DNA from: Rubrobacter taiwanensis
GTDB taxonomy: Bacteria; Actinomycetota; Rubrobacteria; Rubrobacterales; Rubrobacteraceae
Length of the DNA stretch: 64,000 bases
Reading direction: 5' to 3'
NCBI RefSeq assembly: GCF_004337705.1
Contig: NZ_SKBU01000008.1
Location: 35,477 to 99,476 of the forward strand
This document shows positions 12,478 through 20,658 of this stretch, in pieces. A model generated the notes under the pieces. That model was not told the DNA's origin, did no database searches, and saw only the letters and a program-made list of their open reading frames with translations. Numbering within the stretch: the stretch's first letter is position 1; the number at the start of each line of letters is the position of its first letter. The position numbers and the translations under genes are program-made.

Positions 12478-13345
12478 TCTGGGCTTCTTCCTGCGCGAGG
12501 CGTTCAAGAACATGCGGCTCAACCTGCTCATGAGCGTCACGGCCGCGACCACAACCTTCATGTGCATTCTGGTGCTCGGCATCGGGATGCTGGTCAACGC
12601 GCACGTCTCGGACATCATCCGCTCCATCGGCGAGCGGGTGGAGATAACGGCCTTCTTCCCGGAGGATGCGACACAGCAGGAGATCCGGCAGGCCCGGGAG
12701 GAGGTGCAGAGCTGGCCGGAGGTGCGGGAGAGCACCTACGTCTCCAAGGAGGAGGCGCTGCAGCGCTTCCAGGAGAGCCTGCCGGAGATCGCGCAGAATC
12801 TGGAGGACAACCCGCTGCCGGCGTCGATCGAGATCTCGCTGCACGACCCGGCGGACTCGCAGGCCGTCGCCGACCGGCTGGTGGAGAGCGGGTATTTCGC
12901 CCGGGAGGATATTAGCTATCCGGCTCAGACCATAGACCGGCTCAATACCATAACCGGTTACATCACCTGGGCGCTGCGCGGGGCGACGGCGCTGTTCCTG
13001 ATCTCCAGCGTGCTCCTGATCTCCAACGCCATCCGGCTCTCCATCTTCGCCCGGCGGAAGGAGATCGAGATCCAGAAGCTCGTCGGGGCTTCGGACAACT
13101 TCGTTCGCATGCCGTTCGTGGTGGAGGGCATGGTGCAGGGGCTGATCGGCTCCGCTGTGGCGGCCCTGGTTGTGGTGTGGCTGAACTTCTTCTTCGTGGA
13201 CTGGGCGAACCGGAATATCCCGTTCTTCCCCATCTCGGCCACGGCCGTAGACACGGTCTCTACCATGGCCATCCTGATCGCCGTGGGTGTGATCATCGGG
13301 GTGGCGGGCAGCTACCTCTCGGTGCGCCGGTTCTTGAAGGTTTAG
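12467..13345 (+). CDS. ftsX: Cell division protein FtsX
   Basis: Membrane partner of FtsE. The 292-residue protein has an N-terminal cytoplasmic stretch, a first transmembrane helix (about 22-45), a large extracellular loop with the FtsX ECD pattern ([20 protein letters not shown] ... [17 protein letters not shown]), and three C-terminal helices (about 165-290) with the conserved [15 protein letters not shown] segment. The ATG lies inside the end of ftsE. Confidence 0.96.
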   Translation: MRFNLGFFLREAFKNMRLNLLMSVTAATTTFMCILVLGIGMLVNAHVSDIIRSIGERVEITAFFPEDATQQEIRQAREEVQSWPEVRESTYVSKEEALQRFQESLPEIAQNLEDNPLPASIEISLHDPADSQAVADRLVESGYFAREDISYPAQTIDRLNTITGYITWALRGATALFLISSVLLISNAIRLSIFARRKEIEIQKLVGASDNFVRMPFVVEGMVQGLIGSAVAALVVVWLNFFFVDWANRNIPFFPISATAVDTVSTMAILIAVGVIIGVAGSYLSVRRFLKV

Positions 13346-13387
13346 CCCTTTTGCGAAGTGGCTCTCGGGATTCTCTGCGGCCCGTGA

Positions 13388-13409
13388 TAGACTCTGCATT
13401 GTAATGCAG
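13388..13409 (+). promoter_or_regulatory. -10-like box and palindrome upstream of the RNase gene
   Basis: In the 92-base gap after ftsX, a -10-like TAGACT (13388-13393) is followed at once by the inverted repeat CTGCATT-GT-AATGCAG (13394-13409). No good -35 is seen. The palindrome would cover the transcription start and could be an operator or a 5' UTR hairpin. Confidence 0.45.
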
Positions 13410-13437
13410 GCTATTTTACGGAGCTCGTTCGACCGCC

Positions 13438-15051
13438 ATGCTCATACCGGCGATCCTGATCCGGCGCGGGAAGTACTCCATAGCCGACCCGCTCTTCGTG
13501 AGCGAGCGGCGGCCCATCCTGGTCTCCCGTAAGGCCCGGAAGGGGGCCGAGGCCGGGGACATCGTTCTGGTGCGCACCTGGGAGAGCGACCGCTCGCTGC
13601 GCGGCGAGGTGGATCGTGTGCTGGGGCCTGCGCGGGACCCCCGCACCGTATATGATGCGCTCTTCGCCTCGATAGAGACTTCCCGCGAGTTCCCCGAGCG
13701 GCTGGAGGAGGAGGCCGAACGGGCGGCCGGAACCCCGGCCGGGGAGCGCGCCGATCTGAGGCGCCTGCCGACCGTGACGATAGACGGCGAGGACGCCAAG
13801 GACTTCGACGACGCCATCAGCGTGGAGCGCACGGATGAGGGATACCGGGTCTGGGTGCATATCGCGGACGTAACGCACTACGTGCGCCCGAACACCGCTC
13901 TGGACCGCGAGGCCCGGCGGCGCGGCAACTCCGTCTATCTGCCCGGGACGGTGGCCCCCATGCTGCCGGCGGCCCTGTCTGCGGATGCCTGCTCTCTCGT
14001 TCCGCATCGGGAGCGGGCCGCGGTCACGGTGGAGATGGAGGTAAGCTACGCCGGAGAGATGAAGTCCTGCCGGGCGTTCCGGAGCCAGATCGCCAGCGAC
14101 GCCCGGCTCACCTACGAGGCGGTAGATGCCATGCTCTCCGGCGGCGAGAAGGTGCCGCAGGCGGAGATGGTGCTGGTGGCGCACGAGCTCTCCCGGGTGC
14201 TGCGGAGGAAGGCGCTGGAGCGAGGGAAGCTGGAGCTGGAGAGCAAGGAGCCGGAGTACGAGCTGGACGAGAACCGGGTGCCGGTGGAGGCCCGGATGCG
14301 GCGCTCGACCCCGGCCCGGGAGCTCATCGAGGAGCTCATGGTTCTGGCCAACGAGGCCGTGGCGAAGATGGTCCGGGAGAGGCCCGGAGCCGTCTACCGG
14401 GTGCACGAGCGGCCGAGCCTCGCGGACCTGGAGGAGCTGGGGCGGAAGCTCGCCGCGATCGGGTTCATAGCGGAGCCCACGCCGGAGAACCTGAGCGCGA
14501 TAGCGGCCAAGATCGGCTCCGACGCCGGCCGGTACCTGATCCTGCGCTCCATCCCGCGGGCTCTCTACTCGCCGCACAGGATCGGGCACTACGGGCTCGC
14601 TCTGGAGGACTACGTGCACTTCACCTCGCCCATCCGGCGCTACTCGGATGTCCTCGTGCACCGGTCGCTGCTTGGGGAGGAGCCGCCGCACGACCCGGAG
14701 GCCGTCGCGGATCACATCTCCGAGCGCGAGTGGCAGAGCATGCTTGCGGAGCGCACTGCGGACGAATACACCCTGATGTGGCTGATGCGGGACCGCGTCG
14801 GTGATACCATGAGGGGCACCGTGGTCGGTACGGCTTCCTTCGGCATGTTCGTGGAGCTGGAGACCGGGGCCACGGGCCTCGTGCACGTGAGCAAGCTCCC
14901 CGGCTGGTGGGAGCTGGAACCGAGCGGTGTTGTGCTCTCCAACCCCGAGATAGGCGGGCGCTACGCCGTGGGCGACGAGGTGCTGGTGGAGCTGGTGGAT
15001 GTCTTCCCGCTGATGCAGCGGGCGGAGCTGAGAGTGGTGAGGCGGCTGTGA
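13438..15051 (+). CDS. rnr: RNase R/II-family 3'-5' exoribonuclease (short form)
   Basis: RNB-domain exonuclease that degrades RNA processively from the 3' end. The catalytic metal site is visible in TIDGEDAKDFDDAISV, and the domain continues through HIADVTHYVRPNTALDREAR and the end motif SPIRRYSDVLVHR. A C-terminal S1 domain is present (GTVVGTASFGMFVELETGAT ... VHVSKLPG). At 537 residues it is shorter than Escherichia coli RNase R: the N-terminal helix-turn-helix and cold-shock domains are largely missing. Its stop overlaps the smpB start (GTGA), linking it to trans-translation, in which RNase R degrades the released mRNA. Confidence 0.9.
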   Translation: MLIPAILIRRGKYSIADPLFVSERRPILVSRKARKGAEAGDIVLVRTWESDRSLRGEVDRVLGPARDPRTVYDALFASIETSREFPERLEEEAERAAGTPAGERADLRRLPTVTIDGEDAKDFDDAISVERTDEGYRVWVHIADVTHYVRPNTALDREARRRGNSVYLPGTVAPMLPAALSADACSLVPHRERAAVTVEMEVSYAGEMKSCRAFRSQIASDARLTYEAVDAMLSGGEKVPQAEMVLVAHELSRVLRRKALERGKLELESKEPEYELDENRVPVEARMRRSTPARELIEELMVLANEAVAKMVRERPGAVYRVHERPSLADLEELGRKLAAIGFIAEPTPENLSAIAAKIGSDAGRYLILRSIPRALYSPHRIGHYGLALEDYVHFTSPIRRYSDVLVHRSLLGEEPPHDPEAVADHISEREWQSMLAERTADEYTLMWLMRDRVGDTMRGTVVGTASFGMFVELETGATGLVHVSKLPGWWELEPSGVVLSNPEIGGRYAVGDEVLVELVDVFPLMQRAELRVVRRL

Positions 15052-15509
15052 AGCTCTTCGCACAGAACAAGAAGGCTCTCCACGACTTCAACGTGGAGGA
15101 GACGTACGAGGCCGGGATCGCGCTCACCGGCCCGGAGGTCAAATCTATCCGCGAGGGGCGGGCGAATCTGAGGGAGAGCTACGCCCGCGTCCGGAACGGG
15201 GAGGTGTTCCTGATCGGGGCTCATGTCTCTCCCTACAAGAACGCCACGAACGTCCCGCAGAACCCGACGCGGGACCGCAAGCTGCTGCTGCACCGGGGCG
15301 AGATCTCGCGCCTTTCGGGCAAGAGCCAGGAGGAGGGAAAGACCCTCATCCCCCTCAAGCTCTACGGGAAGAACGGGAAGATCAAGGTCGAACTCGCGGT
15401 GGCCAGCCGCAAGAAGCAGTACGACAAGCGGCGCGAGATCGCCCGCAAGAGCGCCGAGCGCGAGATGCAGCGGGCGATCAAGGACAGCCTCCGGCGCTCC
15501 CGCCCGTGA
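15048..15509 (+). CDS. smpB: tmRNA-binding protein SmpB
   Basis: It binds tmRNA and delivers it to stalled ribosomes. The 153-residue protein has the family core (KKALHDFNVEETYEAGIALT, GPEVKSIREGRANL) and a basic C-terminal tail (RRSRP) that enters the mRNA channel. GTG 15048 is chosen over a longer frame because it overlaps the stop of the upstream RNase gene and gives the standard length. Its own RNA partner, ssrA, starts 37 bases downstream. Confidence 0.95.
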   Translation: MKLFAQNKKALHDFNVEETYEAGIALTGPEVKSIREGRANLRESYARVRNGEVFLIGAHVSPYKNATNVPQNPTRDRKLLLHRGEISRLSGKSQEEGKTLIPLKLYGKNGKIKVELAVASRKKQYDKRREIARKSAEREMQRAIKDSLRRSRP

Positions 15510-15536
15510 TTGAAACGGGCCGATCTGTGGTAAAAT
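15510..15536 (+). promoter_or_regulatory. Predicted ssrA promoter
   Basis: TTGAAA (15510-15515) and TAAAAT (15531-15536) with a 15-base spacer lie just upstream of the tmRNA 5' end at 15547. The -35 box overlaps the smpB stop region. Confidence 0.55.
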
Positions 15537-15546
15537 AATCGCCCAC

Positions 15547-15904
15547 GGGGGCGAAAAGGCTTCGACGGGAGTGGACAGCGCCCTGTGAGACGAGCCGAGC
15601 TTGCCGGAAGCTCGTAAAACCCCGGCGACATAAACACACACGCCAACGATAGAGAGATGGCGCTCGCTGCCTAAAACCATTTTGGCAGCGCATCGGCCCG
15701 GATGGCCCGCGATCCGGTGTCCGGTGTCAGAGTAGCGGGCTCACCTCCGGGACTGTGGCCCCAGGCCCGGGGGGACATCTGAGGGGCTAGCCCGGCTGTG
15801 GGGCCCCGGTCCGCAGCCGGTAGCGAAGACAAACCGGGTGCAACGCTCGTACAATCTCACGGGTGGCGCACTCGCGGACGCGGGTTCGATTCCCGCCGCC
15901 TCCA
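15547..15904 (+). ncRNA. ssrA: Transfer-messenger RNA (tmRNA)
   Basis: The RNA rescues stalled ribosomes and appends a degradation tag. The 5' end GGGGGCG and 3' CGCCTCC-A pair as the acceptor stem; the 5' part has the conserved GGCTTCGACG and the 3' end the T-arm GGGTTCGATTCC. The tag frame begins at GCC 15642 and ends at TAA 15672-15674, encoding ANDREMALAA. CCA is not encoded. A pseudoknot-forming sequence follows the tag. Length is about 358 nt, normal for one-piece tmRNA. Confidence 0.96.
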
Positions 15905-15916
15905 CTCTCTTTTCTT

Positions 15917-15931
15917 CCGGCGCTGCGCCGG
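15917..15931 (+). terminator. GC hairpin after ssrA
   Basis: CCGGCG-CTG-CGCCGG forms a perfect six-pair hairpin 13 bases after the tmRNA 3' end. It lacks a following T run (a T-rich stretch precedes it), so its role as an intrinsic terminator is only possible. Confidence 0.35.
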
Positions 15932-15958
15932 GGTGCGGGATGAGGCACACTGAGCCTC

Positions 15959-16888
15959 ATGAAGGTCTTCTACAGCGACACGTTCGTGCTCCCGCTGCCG
16001 GAGGGGCACCGTTTCCCGATGCGCAAGTACTCCATGCTGCGCGAGCGGGTGGAGCGGGAGCTTGAGGCTCTGGTGGAGCTCGTCGTGCCGCATGCCGCGA
16101 CTGAAGGGGAGCTGGTTAGCGCTCACGACCCGGAGTACGTACGCCGTGTACGGGTGGGAGGGCTGACGGCATCTGAGATGCGGCGCATCGGGTTCCCCTG
16201 GTCGCCGGAGATGGTGGAGCGCTCCCGGCGCTCCGTCGGGGCCACGATAGAGGCGTGCCGGGCGGCGCTGGAGGAGGGATACGCCGCCAACCTGGCCGGG
16301 GGGACGCATCACGCGTTCCGGGACCGGGGGGAGGGGTTCTGCGTATTCAACGACGGTGCGGTCGCCGCGCGGACCGTACGGGCGGAGGGGCTCGTGGAGC
16401 GCGTGGTGATCGTGGATGCCGACGTGCACCAGGGGAACGGCACGGCCTCCATCCTGGAGGGAGACTCCTCGGTCTTCACCTTCTCCGTACACGGGGCCAA
16501 GAACTTCCCCTTCGAGAAGGAGCGCAGCGACCTGGACGTGGAGCTCCCCGACGGGGCGGACGACGGCGAGTACCTGGAGGCTTTCGAGCGCGGGCTGCTG
16601 GAGGCGCTGGAGCGGGCGGACGCCGGGCTCGCCGTCTATCTGGCGGGGGCCGACCCCTACGAGGGCGACCGGCTCGGCCGGCTCGCTCTCAGCAAGGCCG
16701 GGCTCGGGGAGCGGGACCGGCTCTTCTTCGAGCACGCCCGGGCTGCCGGGCTGCCGGTGGCGATCACGATGTCCGGCGGGTACGCAAGGAGCATAGAAGA
16801 CACGGTGGACATCCACTTCAGTACCGTGCGGCGGGCCGCCGGGCTCGCCGCGGCGGAGCGGGCGAGATCTGGGGAGGTATATGAATGA
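15959..16888 (+). CDS. Histone deacetylase-fold metal-dependent hydrolase
   Basis: A 309-residue member of the HDAC/AcuC/acetylpolyamine amidohydrolase superfamily, which removes acyl groups from amines using Zn2+. Conserved elements seen are the HH-containing GGTHHAFRDRGEGFCVFND, the metal site DADVHQGNGTA, and a second metal Asp in GADPYEGDRLG. The natural substrate (acetyl-lysine protein, polyamine or other) cannot be told. It starts at ATG 15959 after ssrA; its stop overlaps the next gene by four bases. Confidence 0.9.
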   Translation: MKVFYSDTFVLPLPEGHRFPMRKYSMLRERVERELEALVELVVPHAATEGELVSAHDPEYVRRVRVGGLTASEMRRIGFPWSPEMVERSRRSVGATIEACRAALEEGYAANLAGGTHHAFRDRGEGFCVFNDGAVAARTVRAEGLVERVVIVDADVHQGNGTASILEGDSSVFTFSVHGAKNFPFEKERSDLDVELPDGADDGEYLEAFERGLLEALERADAGLAVYLAGADPYEGDRLGRLALSKAGLGERDRLFFEHARAAGLPVAITMSGGYARSIEDTVDIHFSTVRRAAGLAAAERARSGEVYE

Positions 16889-17778
16889 GGGTTCTGGTGA
16901 GCGGCGCTTCCGGTTTTCTGGGTTCCGCGCTGAGGGAGAGTCTCGAAGCCGATCGGCACGAGGTAGTGAAGCTGACCCGCCGGCCGCCGGCCGCCGGCGA
17001 GCGGGCGATCCGCTGGAATCCCGCCGCCGGGAGCCTCAACGTCTCGGTGCTCGAGGGGATGGATGCCGTCGTTCATCTGGCCGGTGAGAACGTGGCGGGC
17101 CGCTGGACCGCGGCCAAGAAGGCCCGTATCCGGGAGAGCCGCGTCGGGGGCACCCGGCTTCTGGCCGAGTCGCTCGCCCGGATGCAGAACCCGCCCGGGG
17201 TGATGGTGTGCGCTTCGGCCGCCGGGTACTACGGCGATCGGGGAGACGAGGTGCTCACCGAGGAGAGTCCGCCCGGATCGGGCTTCCTGGCGGAGGTTGC
17301 CCGCGAGTGGGAGGCCGCCGCAGACCCGGCGCGCCAGAAGGGCATCCGGGTGGTGCATCTGCGCTTCGGCATCGTGCTCTCGCCCGAAGGCGGGGCTCTG
17401 CGGCTCATGCTGCTCCCCTTCCGGATGGGGCTCGGGGGGAAGCTCGGCAGCGGCCGGCAGTACATGGCCTGGATCTCGCTCCCCGACGCCGTCGGCGCGG
17501 TCCGGCACGCGCTGGACACCGGGGAGCTCGAAGGGCCGGTCAACGCCGTTGCTCCCCACCCGGTACGCAACGAGGAGTTTACCAGGACTCTAGGGAGGGT
17601 GCTCTCGCGCCCGACACCCTTCACGCTGCCGGAGTTCGCCGGGAAGCTCGTCATGGGTGAGATGGCTGAGGAGATGCTCTTCGTCAGCCAGCGCGTAGAG
17701 CCCGTGCGGCTGCTGGAGACCGGCTACGGCTTCAAGCACCCGCGGCTGGAAGAGGCGCTCCGCGACATGCTCGGCTGA
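16885..17778 (+). CDS. SDR39U1/TIGR01777-type NAD(P)-dependent epimerase
   Basis: A 297-residue atypical short-chain dehydrogenase. The N-terminal Rossmann motif is VSGASGFLGSALRESL, with VVHLAGENV following, and a catalytic Tyr in AAGYYGDRGDEVL. The C-terminal part (after about 240) is the DUF1731-type helical tail typical of this family (PFTLPEFAGKLVMGEMAEEM). The biochemical role of the family is unknown in bacteria. ATG 16885 overlaps the preceding stop (ATGA). Confidence 0.88.
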   Translation: MRVLVSGASGFLGSALRESLEADRHEVVKLTRRPPAAGERAIRWNPAAGSLNVSVLEGMDAVVHLAGENVAGRWTAAKKARIRESRVGGTRLLAESLARMQNPPGVMVCASAAGYYGDRGDEVLTEESPPGSGFLAEVAREWEAAADPARQKGIRVVHLRFGIVLSPEGGALRLMLLPFRMGLGGKLGSGRQYMAWISLPDAVGAVRHALDTGELEGPVNAVAPHPVRNEEFTRTLGRVLSRPTPFTLPEFAGKLVMGEMAEEMLFVSQRVEPVRLLETGYGFKHPRLEEALRDMLG

Positions 17779-17833
17779 GTCCCGGTCGCGCGCTCTCTGC
17801 GGCCGGGCGGTGCATATCCCGCGGGCGAATAGA

Positions 17834-17839
17834 TATAAT
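17834..17839 (+). promoter_or_regulatory. -10 box of murI, leaderless or near-leaderless
   Basis: A perfect TATAAT ends nine bases before the GTG start of murI, so transcription should begin at or within two or three bases of the start codon. No ribosome-binding site fits between them. No clear -35 is seen. Confidence 0.6.
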
Positions 17840-17847
17840 CTCTCGCC

Positions 17848-18660
17848 GTGAGCGATCCCCGTCCCATAGGAGTCTTCGATTCGGGAGTCGGCGGCCTGAC
17901 GGTGCTGGCCGAGGTCCGGGATCGCCTGCCCTTCGAGCACATCGTGTACTTTGGTGACACGGCGCGAGTACCGTACGGTGTGCGGGATCTGGACGAGGTC
18001 CGGGAGTTCGCCTTCGAGATTATCGAGTACCTCACCGGTCTGGACGTGAAGCTCGTCGTGATCGCCTGCAACACGGCGACCGCGGCGGCGCTGGAGGCGG
18101 CTCAGGCTGCGTTCGACGTTCCCATTATCGGGGTCATAGAACCGGGGGCCCGCGCAGCCGTGCTGGAGACCCGGCTGCGCAGCGTCGGGGTTCTGGCGAC
18201 CGAGGGAACGGTCAACAGCCACGCCTACCGCCGGGCTGTGCACTACCTCGACGCCGGGATCCGGGTCTACGAGCAGGCCGCTCCGGCGCTCGTGCCCCTG
18301 ATCGAGCGCGGCATCGTAGACGGCCCGGAGCTGGAGCGAGCCGTGCGCTGGTACCTGCACCCATTGCAACGGCAGGGGGTGGACGCCGTGATCCTGGGCT
18401 GCACCCACTACCCGCTCATCTCGGCCACCATAAACCGGGTGCTGGGTCCCTCGGTGCGCCTCATATCCTCCGCCGGGCAGACGGCCCTCGAAGTCCGGCG
18501 CGTGCTCTCCCGCCGCGGTTATCTGCGGCACGTCCCCAAGATGGGCGACGAGGGCAGAACGACCTTCATCTGCAGCGGAGATCCCAGACAGTTCGCAACC
18601 CTGGGCAGCATGTTCCTGGGCGAGGAGATAGAGGTGGTGGCCCCCGCCGCCGCGCTTTGA
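17848..18660 (+). CDS. murI: Glutamate racemase
   Basis: It makes D-glutamate for peptidoglycan. Both catalytic Cys motifs are present (VIACNTATAAALE around residue 73 and LGCTHYPLI around 190), along with the N-terminal IGVFDSGVGGLTVL and FGDTARVPYG. Length 270 is typical. The GTG start at 17848 is supported by the closely spaced TATAAT. tRNA genes follow. Confidence 0.96.
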   Translation: MSDPRPIGVFDSGVGGLTVLAEVRDRLPFEHIVYFGDTARVPYGVRDLDEVREFAFEIIEYLTGLDVKLVVIACNTATAAALEAAQAAFDVPIIGVIEPGARAAVLETRLRSVGVLATEGTVNSHAYRRAVHYLDAGIRVYEQAAPALVPLIERGIVDGPELERAVRWYLHPLQRQGVDAVILGCTHYPLISATINRVLGPSVRLISSAGQTALEVRRVLSRRGYLRHVPKMGDEGRTTFICSGDPRQFATLGSMFLGEEIEVVAPAAAL

Positions 18661-18684
18661 AGCCCCAAGGAGCTCTGTTATACT
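18657..18684 (+). promoter_or_regulatory. Predicted promoter of the tRNA cluster
   Basis: TTGAAG (18657-18662, overlapping the murI stop) and TATACT (18679-18684) are separated by 16 bases. Predicted start is near 18691, about nine bases before tRNA-Pro. Confidence 0.65.
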
Positions 18685-18699
18685 CTCAGGGGTTCCCGG

Positions 18700-18775
<76 letters not shown>

Positions 18776-18789
18776 CCGGGAGAGTACGC

Positions 18790-18860
18790 GCGGGTGTAGC
18801 TCAATGGCAGAGCTCCAGCCTTCCAAGCTGGCGATGGGGGTTCGATTCCCCTCACCCGCT
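18790..18860 (+). tRNA. tRNA-Gly (TCC)
   Basis: Acceptor GCGGGTG/CACCCGC with discriminator T, anticodon stem CCAGC/GCTGG, loop CTTCCAA with anticodon TCC at 18822-18824, T-arm GGTTCGATTCC. CCA is not encoded. Confidence 0.95.
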
Positions 18861-18868
18861 CTTCTCAG

Positions 18869-18941
18869 GCGCCCGTAGCTCAGGGGACAGAGCAGCGGAC
18901 TTCTAATCCGCCGGTCGCAGGTTCGAATCCTGCCGGGCGCG
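18869..18941 (+). tRNA. tRNA-Arg (TCT), attachment site of the element
   Basis: Acceptor GCGCCCG/CGGGCGC, discriminator G, anticodon stem GCGGA/TCCGC, loop CTTCTAA with anticodon TCT at 18902-18904. The gene is intact; its 3' part from the anticodon stem onward is the left copy of the att repeat, so insertion has restored a functional tRNA. Confidence 0.95.
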
Positions 18942-18943
18942 CT
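18899..18943 (+). repeat. attL, 45-bp direct repeat (tRNA-Arg 3' half)
   Basis: This segment recurs at 46498-46542 with one difference (T at 18915, C at 46514). It runs from the anticodon stem to two bases past the discriminator, the usual crossover region of tRNA-targeting tyrosine integrases. Confidence 0.9.
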
Positions 18944-18985
18944 TCGAGAAGCCTTGATTTGCAGGTGAAACGCAAACAACAGAGA

Positions 18986-19010
18986 AGCCCCCGGTTCGAC
19001 GTCGGGGGCT
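18986..19010. terminator. Terminator between tRNA-Arg and integrase
   Basis: AGCCCCCG and CGGGGGCT form an eight-pair stem with a 9-base loop. Read on the minus strand (end of the integrase gene) it is followed by a T-rich tract; on the plus strand by ATTTA. It probably separates the convergent tRNA and integrase transcripts. Confidence 0.65.
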
Positions 19011-19012
19011 AT

Positions 19013-19034
19013 TTACCGCAACCGTACCGCAACC
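19013..19034 (+). promoter_or_regulatory. Integrase arm-type site, left end
   Basis: Two direct copies of TACCGCAACC separated by one G, preceded by T. The same 22 bases occur at 46362-46383 near the right end. Paired decamers repeated at both ends are what a tyrosine integrase N-terminal arm-binding domain recognises; this is inference from position and repetition. Confidence 0.7.
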
Positions 19035-19036
19035 CG

Positions 19037-20164
19037 TTATCCCAAAGCGTCGTCCATCGCGTCCGCCAGACCGTCGCCCATGCCGGGGAGCACGTGGGAG
19101 TAGGTGTCGAGCGTGATGCCGATGTTGGCATGCCCGAGGAGTTCCTGGACGTACTTGGGGTGCTGGCCCACCTTAAGAAGTATGGTGGCGCAGGTGTGCC
19201 GGAGGTCGTGCACGCGCACGGTGCGGGGAAGTCCGGCGCGCTCCAGGATCTGCTTGAAGGAGCGGGCAGTGAGGTTCTTGGCGTTCATGGTCTTGCCGAC
19301 CTGGTTGGGGAAGACGAGCCCGTGATCCTCCCACAGCCCCGCCGCCCGCAGACGCTCCTCCAGCTGCGCTTTGCGATGGCGCCTGAGCGCCTTCATAGCC
19401 CCGGTGGTGAGCTTGATGCGGCGCCCCTTGCCGTTCTTGGGGGCTTCGAAACGGTGCCCCGTTCGCGTCTCCGAGAGCGTGCGGCGCACGGCGAGCGTGC
19501 CGGCGTCGAGGTCCACGTCCTCCCACTTGAGCCCCAGCAACTCGCCCTCCCGCAAACCACAGTGCACGGCGAGCACGTACAGGGTCTCGAAGCGGTCGCC
19601 GCGCGCGGCGTCGAGGAAGGCGCGGGCCTGGTCGGGAGACAGGGGCCGTATCTCTTTCTTGGTGGGCCTCGGCGCCTTTATGGCCTCGGACGCGTTGCGG
19701 GGTATCAGCTCGTCCCTCACGGCCTGCTTGAGCGCCTTGTGGAGCGTGACGTGGATGTACTGGACGGTGCGGGGCGAGAGTCCGGCGCCCAGCTTCTCCC
19801 GGTAGAGGCCCCGGACATGCGCCGGAGCGAGGGTCTTCAGTTTGATCCGCCCCAGCGTGGGCTTGATGTGCACCCGGACTATGGACTCGTACCGCTCGTA
19901 GGTGCGCTGCCTCACCGTGTCCCGCACGGAGTCCGAAAGCCAGCGATCCAGGTACTCGCCGACGGTCAGCTTCCCGGCGTCGTACACGATGCCGCCATTG
20001 CGGTCCGCTATCGCCTTCGCCAGCTTCTCCGCCACCTCCCTGCGCGTCTTGCCGTACAGCGTCTTCCGCTTGCGCCCCTCGGCCGTGTACACGGTGTACT
20101 CGGCGCGCCAGGTGCCGTTCTTGCGACGGCTGATGCTGCCCTCGCCGTTGCCGCGTTTACCCAT
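19037..20164 (-). CDS. int: Tyrosine site-specific integrase
   Basis: A 375-residue phage-type integrase that would recombine the att sites. Residues 1-60 are an arm-binding (AP2-like) domain with RRKNGTWRAEYTVYTAEGRK, then a SAM-like core-binding domain (about 70-165), then the catalytic domain with Arg in HCGLREGELLGLKW, the H-x-x-R box in HDLRHTCATILL, the His in ELLGHANI and nucleophile Tyr in TLDTYSHV. All catalytic residues are present. It ends just outside the tRNA att site, the standard layout. Confidence 0.96.
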   Translation of the reverse strand: MGKRGNGEGSISRRKNGTWRAEYTVYTAEGRKRKTLYGKTRREVAEKLAKAIADRNGGIVYDAGKLTVGEYLDRWLSDSVRDTVRQRTYERYESIVRVHIKPTLGRIKLKTLAPAHVRGLYREKLGAGLSPRTVQYIHVTLHKALKQAVRDELIPRNASEAIKAPRPTKKEIRPLSPDQARAFLDAARGDRFETLYVLAVHCGLREGELLGLKWEDVDLDAGTLAVRRTLSETRTGHRFEAPKNGKGRRIKLTTGAMKALRRHRKAQLEERLRAAGLWEDHGLVFPNQVGKTMNAKNLTARSFKQILERAGLPRTVRVHDLRHTCATILLKVGQHPKYVQELLGHANIGITLDTYSHVLPGMGDGLADAMDDALG

Positions 20165-20281
20165 CTTCTCCTTCCCTTCCGGTCCCGGCGACGAGCGTCG
20201 CCACTTACAACACCTCTCAACATCCGGGTGCCTTTATCCTGCTTGGATCCACCTCCCCAACCATGAGCCTGCCGTCCGACG

Positions 20282-20310
20282 ATCTTTGATCGCTGCGTAG
20301 ACAATGTCAA
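20282..20310 (-). promoter_or_regulatory. Predicted integrase promoter
   Basis: On the minus strand TTGACA (20310-20305) and AAAGAT (20287-20282) are spaced by 17 bases, upstream of the integrase start at 20164. It lies in the 186-base gap between xis and int, so int can be expressed separately from xis. Confidence 0.55.
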
Positions 20311-20350
20311 TGATCCACCTGTTACGAGGTAGGGATCCTCCCCGACGGGT

Positions 20351-20551
20351 CTACTTCCGCCTGGCTTCCGGATAGCGTTGCTCTTCGAGCCAGCGATCGA
20401 GCTCCCTGCGGCTCACCCGGACGCTGCGCCCGATCCTCACCGATGGGATCTGCCCCGAGCCGACCAGCTCGTACGCCCGGCTGCGCGCGATCTGCAGGAC
20501 CTCCGCCACCTCCGGTACCTTCAGCCACTCTCGCTCCCTGTTCACCCACAC
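20351..20551 (-). CDS. xis: Excisionase/AlpA-type DNA-binding protein
   Basis: A 66-residue MerR-like winged-helix of the excisionase (helix_turn_helix_17) family: EWLKVPEVAEVLQIARSRAY then VRIGRSVRVSRRELDRWLEEQ, with a basic tail. Such proteins bend att DNA to favour excision or act as transcription factors for the integrase. It is divergent from the LexA-like gene and shares a 107-base control region with it. Confidence 0.85.
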   Translation of the reverse strand: MWVNREREWLKVPEVAEVLQIARSRAYELVGSGQIPSVRIGRSVRVSRRELDRWLEEQRYPEARRK

Positions 20552-20573
20552 TCCCCTCTTCTGTCCTGTTCCC

Positions 20574-20624
20574 TACTGTAGTACAAATACACATTTGCGG
20601 TCAAGGCCAGGATCGTCTACAGTA
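20574..20624. promoter_or_regulatory. Divergent xis/lexA-like control region with inverted repeats
   Basis: Between the two divergent genes are a compact inverted repeat CAAAT-ACAC-ATTTG (20584-20597) and a wider one, TACTGTAG (20574-20581) mirrored by CTACAGTA (20617-20624). Either could be an operator of the LexA-like repressor, controlling excision and its own synthesis. Binding is inferred from position and symmetry only. Confidence 0.5.
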
Positions 20625-20658
20625 CCCTCGAATACGCCTTCGGGGAGGGACATAAGCG

